Counted from the first letter of the stretch, positions 28,406 through 37,789 are shown. The stretch: DNA of 64,000 nucleotides from Rossellomorea aquimaris TF-12 (GCF_001648555.1 NZ_LQXM01000030.1:62001-126000), one strand, 5' to 3'. Numbers and translations are program-made. The notes: generated by a model from the sequence alone, not told the origin.

Positions 28406-28497
28406 GATTGTCCCTCTTTTGTATGTATTTCTTTCCTTTAGGATAAGGGATACAAGAAGAGAAAGAAAGGAAATGAATTCTAAATCACATAATAAAA

Positions 28498-28530
28498 AAA
28501 TACTTACCTCACCTTAGGGAAGTAAGCATT
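28498..28530 (-). terminator. Probable terminator after ferritin gene
   Basis: CTTAC pairs with GTAAG with outer AT pairs; on the minus strand a run of T follows. The stem is modest. Confidence 0.45.
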
Positions 28531-28537
28531 TCTTTCA

Positions 28538-29032
28538 TTAACCTGCTGCCGTTCTCTGACCAAGCTCCTGGTCCAAAACCAATAGTGCTGCAGGATTATC
28601 TTCAGCTATCTTTAACCGGTCAACAATGGTTTGGGATTGAGCCTCTTCATCAATTTGTTCTCTTAAGAATTCTTGAATAATAACTGATGTTTGCTGATCA
28701 TTTTGTGCTGCATACTCATAGGCTTTACGATAGGATTCTGTTACAAATTGTTCATGCTCTAACACCTTCTGAAAGGTTTGTAGAGGGGTTCCATACTCTG
28801 CTGGCTGTGCAGGTAAAGCCTGTATTTCAACCTTCCCTCCACGATCTGTTACATAGTCAATCCACTTCAGCATATGAGTCCTTTCTTCTTCAGCCTGAAG
28901 TCTTAACCAGCTTGCCATGCCTGTATAATTTTGTTGAGCCATATAAGCAGACATTGCTAAGTACAAGGTTGTAGATACATGCTCAATTTGAATAAGGTTA
29001 TTGGCTAATTTCTCTATTTCTTTTTTAAGCAT
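28538..29032 (-). CDS. Ferritin, non-haem iron storage
   Basis: The protein of 164 residues is all-helical with ferroxidase-centre residues: an early Glu (IQIEHVS), EEERTHM carrying the ExxH pair, and a later Glu in EHEQFVTESY. It oxidises Fe(II) and stores iron in a 24-mer shell. The ATG at 29032 has AGGAGG six bases upstream, better than the ATG two codons earlier, which touches the site. It is a single gene; no Fur box was seen in the short upstream gap. Confidence 0.88.
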   Translation of the reverse strand: MLKKEIEKLANNLIQIEHVSTTLYLAMSAYMAQQNYTGMASWLRLQAEEERTHMLKWIDYVTDRGGKVEIQALPAQPAEYGTPLQTFQKVLEHEQFVTESYRKAYEYAAQNDQQTSVIIQEFLREQIDEEAQSQTIVDRLKIAEDNPAALLVLDQELGQRTAAG

Positions 29033-29086
29033 TTCCATCCTCCTCTAATATAGGGATTTAACTCTATATTTTATTGGAAGATGGTA

Positions 29087-29935
29087 TTATTTATGCTTTA
29101 TCTCTTGGAGTGCTCTTTGAGCAAACCAATGATACTGCTCTCTCATGGTTTCTTCTGTGCGTTTTTCCAACCCCCAGCTTGAGATGCTGGATGCATGCTT
29201 TAGCGTTGCCCACAAGTCCCAATAAGGGAGGGTGGTAATATCAAGATGAGGCATTTTTGATTGATACAAGTGTGTGAATATTGTCATCGCTTCAACTCCA
29301 AATGCCCATAACATTTCTAAGCGAGCATTGGATAGATCAGATAATGGATCACCTACTGATGCATCCTCCCAATCGATTATAGATACCAGTTCGCCACTTC
29401 TCCATAGAATATTGCCTGGCCAGAAGTCTCCATGTAAAATTACATGTTGATTTTGTGATTGAGGTTCATGTATGTCCGAACCTTCTTCTGTAAAATCCCT
29501 AAGCACTTCTATCCAATTCACATCGAGCTTTGGTAGAAAATTTATTTCTGAGCATTCCACTCTATGTATTTCAACAAGATTCGATGCAGCCTGTATAAGA
29601 TAGCAATCGATATCAGACGGAGTAAAATCAGGTTTCCCTTCTATATATTCAATTAATATATACGAACCCTTTTCTCTATAATGAAGAGGTTCAGGAACCA
29701 AAACTCCAGCTGATTTCATATTTTTCAACAAATTAAATTCATCTCTGGCCATTCGCGGATTTTGTTTACGATCCGTTTCCCCATGCTCTCGAACAACCAT
29801 TTTCTTGATTTTACCGTTTGGTTGCATGACCTCTATTGCCGTAACATTTGCTGAGACTCCACCTTTAAGTTGCCACATGCGGAGTAATTGAAGTTGGCTA
29901 TCGATTTCTTGAACGATATTTTTTATCCTGCTCAT
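29087..29935 (-). CDS. APH-family phosphotransferase
   Basis: The 282-residue protein is an aminoglycoside/choline-kinase-fold enzyme. Seen: HGDFWPGNILW (catalytic Asp and Asn), IIDWEDASVGDPLSDL (metal-binding Asp of the DFG equivalent) and LIEYIEGKP in the hinge. The substrate could be a small alcohol or antibiotic; sequence does not tell. It is last in a four-gene operon and overlaps the stop of a tiny membrane gene by ATGA. Confidence 0.85.
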   Translation of the reverse strand: MSRIKNIVQEIDSQLQLLRMWQLKGGVSANVTAIEVMQPNGKIKKMVVREHGETDRKQNPRMARDEFNLLKNMKSAGVLVPEPLHYREKGSYILIEYIEGKPDFTPSDIDCYLIQAASNLVEIHRVECSEINFLPKLDVNWIEVLRDFTEEGSDIHEPQSQNQHVILHGDFWPGNILWRSGELVSIIDWEDASVGDPLSDLSNARLEMLWAFGVEAMTIFTHLYQSKMPHLDITTLPYWDLWATLKHASSISSWGLEKRTEETMREQYHWFAQRALQEIKHK

Positions 29936-30039
29936 GGTTTCTTTCTGCTTTTTTTATATAAGACAAAAACAGCTACAAGCCCAATCAGGATAATATATGG
30001 TACAAATGAAAAGAGAACTATTTTCGTTAAATCAGTCAT
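29932..30039 (-). CDS. 35-residue single-span membrane peptide
   Basis: ATG at 30039 is preceded by AAAGGA nine bases upstream. The peptide starts MTDLTKIVLFSF, contains one hydrophobic segment of about 20 residues and ends in lysines and arginine (KKSRKKP). Its TGA overlaps the APH start as ATGA, which supports real coupled translation. No family is recognised. It lies in the operon between a GNAT and the APH kinase. Confidence 0.65.
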   Translation of the reverse strand: MTDLTKIVLFSFVPYIILIGLVAVFVLYKKSRKKP

Positions 30040-30063
30040 GTTTACATTCCTTTCGACTTCACA

Positions 30064-30618
30064 TTAATAAAGATACCCTAAAAAATCTAAATCTCCATTA
30101 GGCCATTCCCTTTCACCGACTTCTTTTATCATCAATTCTTCTATGTATTCATAACCAATCCCAATTGTGGTCTGATTTTGGTCATTAATTTTCAGCCATC
30201 TACACTTATTATGTGCAGAAGAGAATCCGTTTCGTTCGTATAGACCCTTTTGATCTGCAAATAACAATAGGAAATCTACCTTTCGATTTTGACAAAAAGA
30301 TTCAACTTCTAAAAGGATACGTGAGCCAATTCCTTGGGAACGATAACGAGGTGCCACACATAAGTCTATAATTCCGAGGACTCTCACAGGTGTATCATTT
30401 ACGTTCATCACTCTATAATCCAGTCCAGCATGCCCCACCAGGACACCTTCTTCATTTAAAGCAAGAACCCTAGCGTGGGGAAGCTGTTTATAATAAATTC
30501 GACTGGTTGGATAATCTGGTTGAAAGCACTCACTCAACAATGATTGAATTTCTTCTTTCATTCCATCATGGATATCCATTTCAAATATTTTATTGATTTT
30601 CAAAGGAATCGACTCCAT
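30064..30618 (-). CDS. GNAT-family N-acetyltransferase
   Basis: The 184-residue protein has the GNAT acetyl-CoA site: LGIIDLCVAPRYRSQGIGSRIL, shortened here to the QGIG loop, followed by LYERNGF. The N-terminal region PDYPTSRIYYKQLPHARVLAL is like that of NodA-type relatives. The acceptor is unknown. It starts three bases after the previous gene ends, so the operon is tight. Confidence 0.83.
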   Translation of the reverse strand: MESIPLKINKIFEMDIHDGMKEEIQSLLSECFQPDYPTSRIYYKQLPHARVLALNEEGVLVGHAGLDYRVMNVNDTPVRVLGIIDLCVAPRYRSQGIGSRILLEVESFCQNRKVDFLLLFADQKGLYERNGFSSAHNKCRWLKINDQNQTTIGIGYEYIEELMIKEVGEREWPNGDLDFLGYLY

Positions 30619-30621
30619 CTC

Positions 30622-30918
30622 TTATTTCTTCACTGGTTTAAGAATGGTTCTTTGCAAAGGTACCCCGCCCATACTAACGTTTCGCTCAATAAATAAAAAT
30701 GGTTTCCCATCTATCAGAAATTTGTGGTCACCTTGATAGTTTACCTCTTTCCCTTGAGACTCAAGTTCATTTTGAATGGCGTCAATATATTCTTTTTCTT
30801 TATAATATCGTTCATCAAAGTCGATTTGTATATAGCCTTGTTTATATCCCATCAACCAATTGAATAATAAAAAAAGTCCTAGCCCTGTTAGTCCAACAAA
30901 AATGATCTCCATCAACAC
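30622..30918 (-). CDS. Small membrane-anchored protein, unknown
   Basis: The 98-residue protein has one N-terminal hydrophobic segment (about residues 5-22) followed by a soluble domain with YIQIDFDERYYKEKEY and a Gly/Pro-rich end. I do not recognise the family. The start may be GTG at 30918 or a TTG or ATG up to two codons later; GAGGGG lies upstream. It opens the four-gene operon. Confidence 0.65.
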   Translation of the reverse strand: MLMEIIFVGLTGLGLFLLFNWLMGYKQGYIQIDFDERYYKEKEYIDAIQNELESQGKEVNYQGDHKFLIDGKPFLFIERNVSMGGVPLQRTILKPVKK

Positions 30919-31045
30919 AAATCCCCTCTCTCTATAACTATACGAACGAAACTACAAATGGTTTCAATGCTAAATAAATGAATCATAGGTCAGCTTGTGT
31001 TAATTTTAAAAGGAATCATTTTACCGAAAAAGGAGCGAATGGAAT

Positions 31046-31720
31046 ATGCGTGATAAAGAGATTTTGAAACAAGAAATTTTAGATGCGTCCCATTTTAGAC
31101 ATGCCACAAAGGAATTTGATCCAGAGAAAAAAGTTTCCGATGATGATTTCAAATTCATTATGGAAACCGGTCGACTGTCTCCAAGCTCCTTTGGTTTTGA
31201 ACCATGGAGATTCCTTGTCATCCAAAACCCAGAGCTTAGAGAAAAAATTAAGAATACGGCATGGGGAGCATACGGTAAGCTACCTGAAGCAAGTCACTTC
31301 GTCGTTATTTTAGCAAGAACGAAGGTAGACACAAAATATGATTCCTCCTATTTGCAGGACCATTTCAAAAATGTAAAAAAACTGCCTGATGAACATTTGA
31401 CCAAATACCTTGAAAAAATCGAGCAATTTCAAAAGGTTGATTTCGACCTGCTTGAAGGCGAGCGTCCATTATACGATTGGGCTGGTAAGCAGACCTATTT
31501 AGCACTAGGAAACATGATGACAGCAGCTGCTCAAATTGGCGTCGACTCGTGTCCAATCGAAGGCTTCGACATTGAAAAGATGAACCATCTACTAGCTGAG
31601 GAAGGATTACTTGAAGACGGTCACTTTAGTATCTCTGTAATGGTTGCTTTCGGATATCGAGTGAAAGAACCAAATGAGAAAACCCGTAGACCGTATGATG
31701 ATATTGTGAAGTGGGTTTAA
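31046..31720 (+). CDS. NAD(P)H nitroreductase, NfsB-like
   Basis: The 224-residue protein fits the FMN-dependent nitroreductase family: FRHATKEFD at the N-terminus, RLSPSSFGFEPW, the ALGNMMTAAAQIGVDSCPIEGF core and GYRVKEP near the end. Such enzymes reduce nitro-compounds or quinones, or act as dihydropteridine-type reductases. ATG follows GGAGCGAATGGAAT. It is transcribed alone, divergent from the APH operon, and ends at a palindromic terminator. Confidence 0.9.
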   Translation: MRDKEILKQEILDASHFRHATKEFDPEKKVSDDDFKFIMETGRLSPSSFGFEPWRFLVIQNPELREKIKNTAWGAYGKLPEASHFVVILARTKVDTKYDSSYLQDHFKNVKKLPDEHLTKYLEKIEQFQKVDFDLLEGERPLYDWAGKQTYLALGNMMTAAAQIGVDSCPIEGFDIEKMNHLLAEEGLLEDGHFSISVMVAFGYRVKEPNEKTRRPYDDIVKWV

Positions 31721-31740
31721 TTTAGATTTACGTAGGTTCA

Positions 31741-31769
31741 AAAAAACGCTTGGGTACCCAAGCGTTTTT
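31741..31769. terminator. Bidirectional terminator
   Basis: AAAACGCTTGGGTACCCAAGCGTTTT is a perfect palindrome centred on GGTACC and lies between two convergent genes. Confidence 0.92.
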
Positions 31770-31776
31770 ACTATTA

Positions 31777-32337
31777 TTATAAATGGAATTTTTCTTTGAT
31801 GATCGTTGCCACTTCTTCGGCACTCAAGTTTGTATTGTTTATCTTTATAAAGTTTGAATAGGTCAGTTCACCTTCATAAGAATTCAATCTGTATTTTTCC
31901 ATCGACTTTTTCAAATCACCTTCAGACCATTCAATATCCCTTTTCGATGGCTTATGTTCAAGTCTATTAAAGCTTTTATTTCGCTCAAGTCTTTCTTCTA
32001 AATCCGCCTCAAGCTCGACAAAGTAAACTGTGCCTCCTCTCTTCTCGAACAACTGAGAGACATGATGAACATAATCCCAATCCTCCTGCATATCAAAGGC
32101 CCAGACGTAAGTAAAAATCAGTCCTTTCAAATGACTCTTTGATACTTCTTCAAATATTTCTTGACGAAACAGACTGACTAATCTCTTTCCTTCTTTAGTA
32201 CCGTAGTCAAAGAAATGACTAACCAAATCAATCGTCATATGATTATGAAAAAGTTTCAAACCCGTAATTTTAGCTAATTCTTGTCCAACTGTCATTTTCC
32301 CCACCGCTTGAGGTCCAAATACAAGAACAAACTTCAT
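31777..32337 (-). CDS. P-loop ATPase/kinase-like protein
   Basis: The 186-residue protein begins with Walker A GPQAVGKMT and has the size and layout of shikimate/gluconate-kinase-like P-loop proteins. LFHNHMTID follows the P-loop helix, and KPSKRDIEWSEGDL may be the lid. The substrate is unknown. It is a single gene with a strong terminator; a repeat array lies upstream. Confidence 0.75.
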   Translation of the reverse strand: MKFVLVFGPQAVGKMTVGQELAKITGLKLFHNHMTIDLVSHFFDYGTKEGKRLVSLFRQEIFEEVSKSHLKGLIFTYVWAFDMQEDWDYVHHVSQLFEKRGGTVYFVELEADLEERLERNKSFNRLEHKPSKRDIEWSEGDLKKSMEKYRLNSYEGELTYSNFIKINNTNLSAEEVATIIKEKFHL

Positions 32338-32395
32338 AAGATCTCTCCTTTATTATTGGATAGCTTTACGTATTTCTTAATGAGATTTATGGCTA

Positions 32396-32509
32396 ATCGA
32401 GCCGGTTTCACAGATAATCGATCCAATATGATGAAAAATCGGTCCAGTTATCCTGAAAACCGAGCCATTTGCGAGTGAAATCAGTCCAAAATGAAGAAAA
32501 ATAAATCCG
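32396..32509 (+). repeat. Array C: six AATCGATCCA-type units with exact 21-bp period
   Basis: Units of the type AATCGATCCA or AACCGAGCCA recur with corresponding bases at 32398, 32419, 32440, 32461, 32482 and 32503, five consecutive steps of 21. Spacers are unrelated but often contain GATGAAA or GTGAAA before the unit. It lies in the roughly 200-base gap between two minus-strand genes. Confidence 0.8.
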
Positions 32510-32548
32510 TTTTACATTTACCTCCAATAAAAACCACCCTAATGAGAG

Positions 32549-32977
32549 TTATTTCTCACCATCAGTAATTCTCCTTTTTAATAAATAGTCCCCATCCTTA
32601 AAATGAACCTGATTCATAAAGCAAACGATATTTTTTCCACAGCTGATTCCGTTTGGTTGAAGATTCAATTCTTTTCGTAACCCGCTTAGCACCTGTTCTT
32701 TTTCTGCTAGAGTCATCGTTTTAAAATGCGGTGTTACTGGGAATTCAATGGTAATGGAAACATAATATAAGTACGAGCCATCCTCTTGTTTTTCAAAAAT
32801 GGCAGGGGTTGAAATACTGGTTTCCAGCTCCCCAGACATTGCTTCACCAGGATGATAGCTCTCCACTTTTTCTATCATACCCTGAAGCTTCTCTTCATCA
32901 ATCTCATAATCCTTCCCAACTGAACACCCTATTAGAAGGAATGAAGTCACTAGAATGTATAGGAATAGCCCCTTCAA
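32549..32977 (-). CDS. Lipoprotein, unknown
   Basis: The 142-residue protein has a signal peptide with lipobox LIGC (about Cys18) and a soluble domain with two Cys (SCGKNIVC). No family is recognised. The start is TTG at 32977 with GGAGGGG eight bases upstream. The upstream gene ends one base before, so the two form an operon; both products are membrane-anchored. Confidence 0.7.
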   Translation of the reverse strand: MKGLFLYILVTSFLLIGCSVGKDYEIDEEKLQGMIEKVESYHPGEAMSGELETSISTPAIFEKQEDGSYLYYVSITIEFPVTPHFKTMTLAEKEQVLSGLRKELNLQPNGISCGKNIVCFMNQVHFKDGDYLLKRRITDGEK

Positions 32978-33442
32978 CTATTGCCCCTCCCTATTAACAT
33001 ATTTTTCATTAAATTCCTCAACCCATACCATATCAATCGGATCATTTACCACTTCGTAATAATCACCTGCCACAATATGAACCACATCTTTAGTGGCATA
33101 TACGATGGCTGGATTTGCTGTTGAATGGGTGATAGTGAATTCGAACCTCTCAATCTTTGTTTTTTCATCTATTGCATTCTGTGTGAATATTTCTTCACTT
33201 ACTCTCTTGACGCGATACTGTGCCAAAAAGTCCATTAACTCGTCGGCAGCTCTTGGATCTTCGCTACTCCATTCGAAAAATGATTCACGTTGACCATAAT
33301 GTTTCGTAAACCCAATTCCCAAAAAATCCTCCGACTTATATCGAACAAGATCATCTAAACCTTTTATCCGATGATCATTCCAATAATAAAAAATAAATAG
33401 CAATAAAACGGCACCCAAATTGAACAATCGATTTTTACTCAT
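32978..33442 (-). CDS. Membrane-anchored protein, unknown
   Basis: The protein of about 154 residues has one N-terminal hydrophobic segment (LGAVLLLFIFYYW) and an extracytoplasmic domain of about 125 residues. I do not recognise it. ATG at 33442 with AGGTGAAGG upstream is preferred to the GTG at 33451. It forms an operon with the downstream lipoprotein. Confidence 0.65.
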   Translation of the reverse strand: MSKNRLFNLGAVLLLFIFYYWNDHRIKGLDDLVRYKSEDFLGIGFTKHYGQRESFFEWSSEDPRAADELMDFLAQYRVKRVSEEIFTQNAIDEKTKIERFEFTITHSTANPAIVYATKDVVHIVAGDYYEVVNDPIDMVWVEEFNEKYVNREGQ

Positions 33443-33544
33443 GCCCTTCACCTACTCAACTGAAGTTTTCTTTACTACATCGTACTTCAAAATGTCATTC
33501 TCTAAAAGGCGTTTATGGAAAAACATTCCAAAATATCACTGCAC

Positions 33545-33577
33545 AAAAAAACATCCCACCTGTGGTCTAGTGGGATG
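33545..33577 (-). terminator. Terminator after antiporter gene
   Basis: CATCCCAC pairs with GTGGGATG around ten bases; on the minus strand T7 follows. Confidence 0.88.
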
Positions 33578-33584
33578 GTAAACC

Positions 33585-35447
33585 TTATAAAAAAGGAGAG
33601 TACATCGTAAGTTCCAATTCTTGTCTCAAAGCGTATAAACTTGCCATACTTCCACTTACTAATAATTTATCCCCAAGTTTCAGCTGTGTATCTCCATGTG
33701 GAATAATGTAGTGGCCGTTTCGATTCACCACTAAAATCAATGAGTCTCCCAAAAACGGGATCTTCTTAAGTGAAGTACTGTCATATTTCCCATTATTCAT
33801 ATACACTTCACGAATAGAATCATTGTGCTGGGAGATAAAATCGACAACTCCTGGGTTATTGATTAAGGCTTTCAATAATGTTCTGGTCGAGTATAACATG
33901 GAGTATAATGTTAGCCCTTCTTTTGATACCTGTTCATGGAGGTCTGGGCTCTCTACTCTAACAATGATGTTTGGTGTACCTCTATTTTTTGCATACTTGG
34001 CTAGTTGAATGTTTTGTACATCATCACTCGTTGAGAAGACGATTTTATCTGTGTCAAAAGCATCTTCATTTTCCAGTAAGTCGATAGTGAAATCCTCAAC
34101 GTAGATGATTGGGAACTCTGTATACTCTCTTAAAAATGCTGCATTATTATTTTCTTCTTTACTAATTACCTTTACTAAGTACCCTTCCTTCAACAAATCT
34201 AAAGAAACAGCTAAGCTTGAGCTATTCGCTCCAACAATGCATACAGTTTCCTGTACTTTTTCTTGTTTTGGAAAAATTCTTGTAAAAATAATGGGTGAGA
34301 TTAAGCACGTTAATACAGAAACTAAAATGAGCGCTCCATTGAATTCATCTGTTATAACACCAAGCTCTAAGGCAACGGCAGAGGCAGCTATGACCAAACT
34401 CAATTTAGAAGTTGTTAGAATTCCGACACTAAGTACCTCTCTCCATGAATACCATTTCCTCATCACAAGGGACGGAATCATTTTTGCCACATACATAAAA
34501 ACTAATAGAATTGGCATCAATAATAAAATTTTCGGATCACTAAATAACTTCGGTATATTTAATTTCACCCCCACCATTACAAAAAAAATAGGGATAAAAA
34601 AACCAAAACCAATGGAATCTAATTGCTGTACAAATTCTTTTCGTGGAGATAAGAGAGAAACGATTACTCCTGCCAAAAATGCACCTAAAATATTCTCTGC
34701 ACCTAACGTTTCAGATAGTGCAACAAAAAACAAGATTAATGTAAACACCCCGCGTGTTCCAAGCTGGACTGTTCCACCTAATAATCGATCAAAAACTTCT
34801 ACTTTAAAGAAACGTTTAATAAAGCGATAGGCTACAAATACGCCTAGAAACAGAATGAGTAACAGGGAAATTTGCATCCCTTTTTCAGCTTGAATCATGG
34901 CATAGACCGTTAATAAAACCATTGTAGAAACATCTGAAATAACCGTCACTAACAAAATGGTTTGTCCTAATTCACTCTGAAGAAGATTTTTTTCTTTTAA
35001 CACCGGAACGACAATTCCTAATGAAATCGTTGAGATGATTAACGTCATTAAATAAGGCTCTGTAATTAAATCAAACCCTACCAGGATTGTTGATAATCCA
35101 AAGGATGTAACAAGTATGGCAATAAATATAGATAATGCCAGTAAGAAAGGGTTGGGTAATTTTTTCTTATTTCCATTTTTCTTAACGTTTTTCTTCACAT
35201 CAAAGGCATTAAAGTCAATTTCTAAACCACTAATAAACATGAGAAAAATAAATCCAAGTAAGGATAGTAATTCTAAAGAAAAATCTTCCGATACGATATT
35301 AAATCCACTTTTCCCTATGATTAGTCCTGCAATAATTTCTGCAATCACTACTGGAACAAACGATAACCGGAAGTGCTGAAGAAATATAGGTACTAAAAAG
35401 GAAACTGATACAACAAGCATAAGGGATAAGATTGAATGCTGTTCCAT
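33585..35447 (-). CDS. CPA2-type monovalent cation:proton antiporter with TrkA domains
   Basis: The 620-residue protein has about twelve membrane segments (1-385) with CPA2/Kef features (FIFLMFISGLEID, ENILGAFLAGVIVS), then a TrkA-N domain starting TVCIVGANSSSLA near 395 and a TrkA-C domain with LKLGDKLLVSG near the end. It resembles B. subtilis YjbQ. It should exchange K+ or Na+ for protons under control of nucleotides bound to TrkA-N. It is monocistronic, followed by a terminator. Confidence 0.88.
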   Translation of the reverse strand: MEQHSILSLMLVVSVSFLVPIFLQHFRLSFVPVVIAEIIAGLIIGKSGFNIVSEDFSLELLSLLGFIFLMFISGLEIDFNAFDVKKNVKKNGNKKKLPNPFLLALSIFIAILVTSFGLSTILVGFDLITEPYLMTLIISTISLGIVVPVLKEKNLLQSELGQTILLVTVISDVSTMVLLTVYAMIQAEKGMQISLLLILFLGVFVAYRFIKRFFKVEVFDRLLGGTVQLGTRGVFTLILFFVALSETLGAENILGAFLAGVIVSLLSPRKEFVQQLDSIGFGFFIPIFFVMVGVKLNIPKLFSDPKILLLMPILLVFMYVAKMIPSLVMRKWYSWREVLSVGILTTSKLSLVIAASAVALELGVITDEFNGALILVSVLTCLISPIIFTRIFPKQEKVQETVCIVGANSSSLAVSLDLLKEGYLVKVISKEENNNAAFLREYTEFPIIYVEDFTIDLLENEDAFDTDKIVFSTSDDVQNIQLAKYAKNRGTPNIIVRVESPDLHEQVSKEGLTLYSMLYSTRTLLKALINNPGVVDFISQHNDSIREVYMNNGKYDSTSLKKIPFLGDSLILVVNRNGHYIIPHGDTQLKLGDKLLVSGSMASLYALRQELELTMYSPFL

Positions 35448-35684
35448 TTTTATCGCCTTCTTTAATTAAGATAATGACTTTAATCCTCACACAATACAAT
35501 GTTGGCATGCAATCATTTGGACTTACGTAAAAAAGCTTTCTTTATTAAAGTAAACCATAAAATCCTATCAATGCCTAACAATCTATAATAGGTTAAAACA
35601 TTTTCTTCCATAACCCTGAAAACAATAGCAATTGTCCAAGCAAATCTCATCTCTATCAATATACTAATAGGAATCTATTAATAG

Positions 35685-35957
<273 letters not shown>

Positions 35958-36081
35958 AAGGACTTCGTAAATATCTATTCTTTGCTTTTCAAAGGGTGGG
36001 CGTTTAACTTCCTGCTAAAAACCTCTTACCCCACCAAGGAAGAGCCTCCCTACTTCCCATTGATTAGCGACAATCTTTACT

Positions 36082-36107
36082 AAACCAGCCCTTAAGCTGG
36101 TTTTTTT
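36082..36107 (+). terminator. Terminator after subunit-c-like gene
   Basis: AAACCAGC pairs with GCTGGTTT around six bases and T7 follows. Confidence 0.88.
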
Positions 36108-36186
36108 CCTGAAAACCAATCATATTCCCTATTTTTATACTATATACTTTACTGTTACAGAAATTGTAAACAAGGAGGTGTATTTA

Positions 36187-36597
36187 TTGAAAATAGGCGT
36201 TCTTTTTCTTAAGCTTGCTTCCCTTTACTTTTTAGTAGGGGTTGGTCTGGGGTTAACAATGGAGATGATAGAAGATCATCGTTTGGCAGGTGCTCATGCT
36301 CATATAAATCTCGTTGGTTGGGCTTCAATGGCTTTGTTCGGAGTTCTATATGTTCTCTTTCCTAAAGCAGGAGATTCTACCTTGGGGAAACTTCATTTTT
36401 GGCTTTATAACATATCCTTTCCGTTATTTATGTTAGGTTTATCATTCTTTTTAGTAGGTAATCAATCTTTGATGTTCCTACTTGTCATTTTCCCTAACAT
36501 TCTTGTTTTGAGTGTGATCCTTTTTGTTCTTAATGTCTTTTTGAACGTTAAGGCAGCTGATGTTCATCCGTATTTAAACAAAGATTCTTCTGTGTAA
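36187..36597 (+). CDS. Mini haem-copper oxidase subunit-I-like protein
   Basis: The 136-residue protein has four membrane segments. GAHAHINLVGWASMALFGV resembles the N-terminal helices of CcoN/NorB-type subunit I, including a candidate haem-ligand His region. Full subunit I has twelve helices, so this is a stand-alone short member, a class often labelled cytochrome-c oxidase. The start is likely TTG at 36187, spaced six bases from AAGGAGGTG; a GTG at 36178 overlaps that site. Function is unknown. Confidence 0.7.
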   Translation: MKIGVLFLKLASLYFLVGVGLGLTMEMIEDHRLAGAHAHINLVGWASMALFGVLYVLFPKAGDSTLGKLHFWLYNISFPLFMLGLSFFLVGNQSLMFLLVIFPNILVLSVILFVLNVFLNVKAADVHPYLNKDSSV

Positions 36598-36620
36598 AAG
36601 AAATAAATAGACCCTTCCAA

Positions 36621-36659
36621 AAAAGACCTGCTTCCTCTTTGAATAGGAACAGGTCTTTT
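36621..36659. terminator. Bidirectional terminator
   Basis: AGACCTG-TTCCT pairs with AGGAA-CAGGTCT, flanked by A4 and T4, between convergent genes. Confidence 0.88.
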
Positions 36660-36700
36660 CAATCGTTTTTCTGTTTTCTTACATATGCTTTAATTCATTT

Positions 36701-37555
36701 TTATTTTTTAATTGGAATCCAAACCTCACAGCGATAATTCTCATCATTAGGGTTTCCTGGTGGATATAATTCGAATTCTGGTCCACCTCCATGCTCATAA
36801 CCTGTCGAAGGAAACCACTCGGAGAAAATGCGTTGCCATACATTTTGAATGGAATGGGGCATGGGTCCAACTGACTCAAATACAGCCCAAGTAGCGGCTG
36901 GGATACTCTTCGTCTCAAATGCATCGGCTGTGTTAGTGCTCTCTGCTCCGATGAAATAGGTAAACTCTCCTTTTCCATGCTCAAACTCCATACAAATACC
37001 AAGCATTTCATTGTTGTCTGCCGCTTTACACATTTTTTCATCCGTACCCGTGCTAATCATTTCATCCCAAAAGGCTGGGATTTGTTTATTGTTTTCTCCA
37101 TTAGTGGTAGTCACTTTTTTTCCTTTACCTATGACTTGAAAGCCTTCTTTTTCAATAATTTTATAGTCCATTTCCTTCTCTCCTTTAAGCTGGATTTGAA
37201 ATGAGATACGAGGAAATGCCTTTAAAGGAGAACCATACTCCTTCACTTGTGATGGAGATATTCCATGTGCTTTTCGAAATGCCTTCGAGAACGACTCTGG
37301 TGTTTCATAACCAAATTGCATGGCAACATCAATGACCTTCACATGACTATTCGTTAACTGTTGAGCCGCTAGGGTAAGTCTTCTCTTTCGGATATAATCA
37401 GCTACTGTATAACCTGTCACCATATGAAACAATCGTTGAAAATGAAATTTAGAGTGGTATGACATCCGAGCTAAATGGTCAAGATCAATCGTATCATCGA
37501 GATGATCCTCTATATACTGGATGCATTCATTCAGTTTGTTCAGCATTTCCATCAT
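36701..37555 (-). CDS. AraC-family regulator with GyrI-like effector domain
   Basis: The 284-residue protein has an N-terminal AraC helix-turn-helix pair (LARMSYHSKFHFQRLF and AMQFGYETPESFSKAF, about residues 20-100), then a GyrI-like small-molecule-binding domain (about 125-284) with MDYKIIEKEGF and CEVWIPIKK. Relatives activate drug or metabolite resistance genes (Rob/BmrR-type effector binding). ATG at 37555 has AAGGAGG upstream. The target is unknown; the divergent neighbour is a surface-protein gene and is probably unrelated. Confidence 0.88.
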   Translation of the reverse strand: MMEMLNKLNECIQYIEDHLDDTIDLDHLARMSYHSKFHFQRLFHMVTGYTVADYIRKRRLTLAAQQLTNSHVKVIDVAMQFGYETPESFSKAFRKAHGISPSQVKEYGSPLKAFPRISFQIQLKGEKEMDYKIIEKEGFQVIGKGKKVTTTNGENNKQIPAFWDEMISTGTDEKMCKAADNNEMLGICMEFEHGKGEFTYFIGAESTNTADAFETKSIPAATWAVFESVGPMPHSIQNVWQRIFSEWFPSTGYEHGGGPEFELYPPGNPNDENYRCEVWIPIKK

Positions 37556-37725
37556 TTCTCACCTCCTTATGTATAGAGTAACAGTAGGAGAACGCGTCCT
37601 CCTGTTCTTTCGTGCTCATTACTGACAGGTCAGAGTGGTCTATATCTAACTGAAATTCTAGAAGACCGTTAGGATTTCCTTCTTCATTACCACAACCCAT
37701 TCTTTAAACATGCTTTAAAAAATAT

Positions 37726-37753
37726 ACTACTTTACAATATTTCTCATACAATG
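37726..37753 (+). promoter_or_regulatory. SigK-like promoter before surface-module gene
   Basis: AC is followed after 17 bases by CATACAATG, eight of nine matches to the mother-cell SigK -10 pattern CATAnnnTA. The CATACAAT core would also suit SigE. It lies 37 bases before the start at 37790. Confidence 0.4.
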
Positions 37754-37789
37754 TTAAGGACATCTATTTATCTAAAGGAGAAATGAGCC

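Noticed and set aside
34105..34830. 241-codon plus-strand frame
   Set aside because: It is antisense to the antiporter gene, has no ribosome binding site and an atypical composition.
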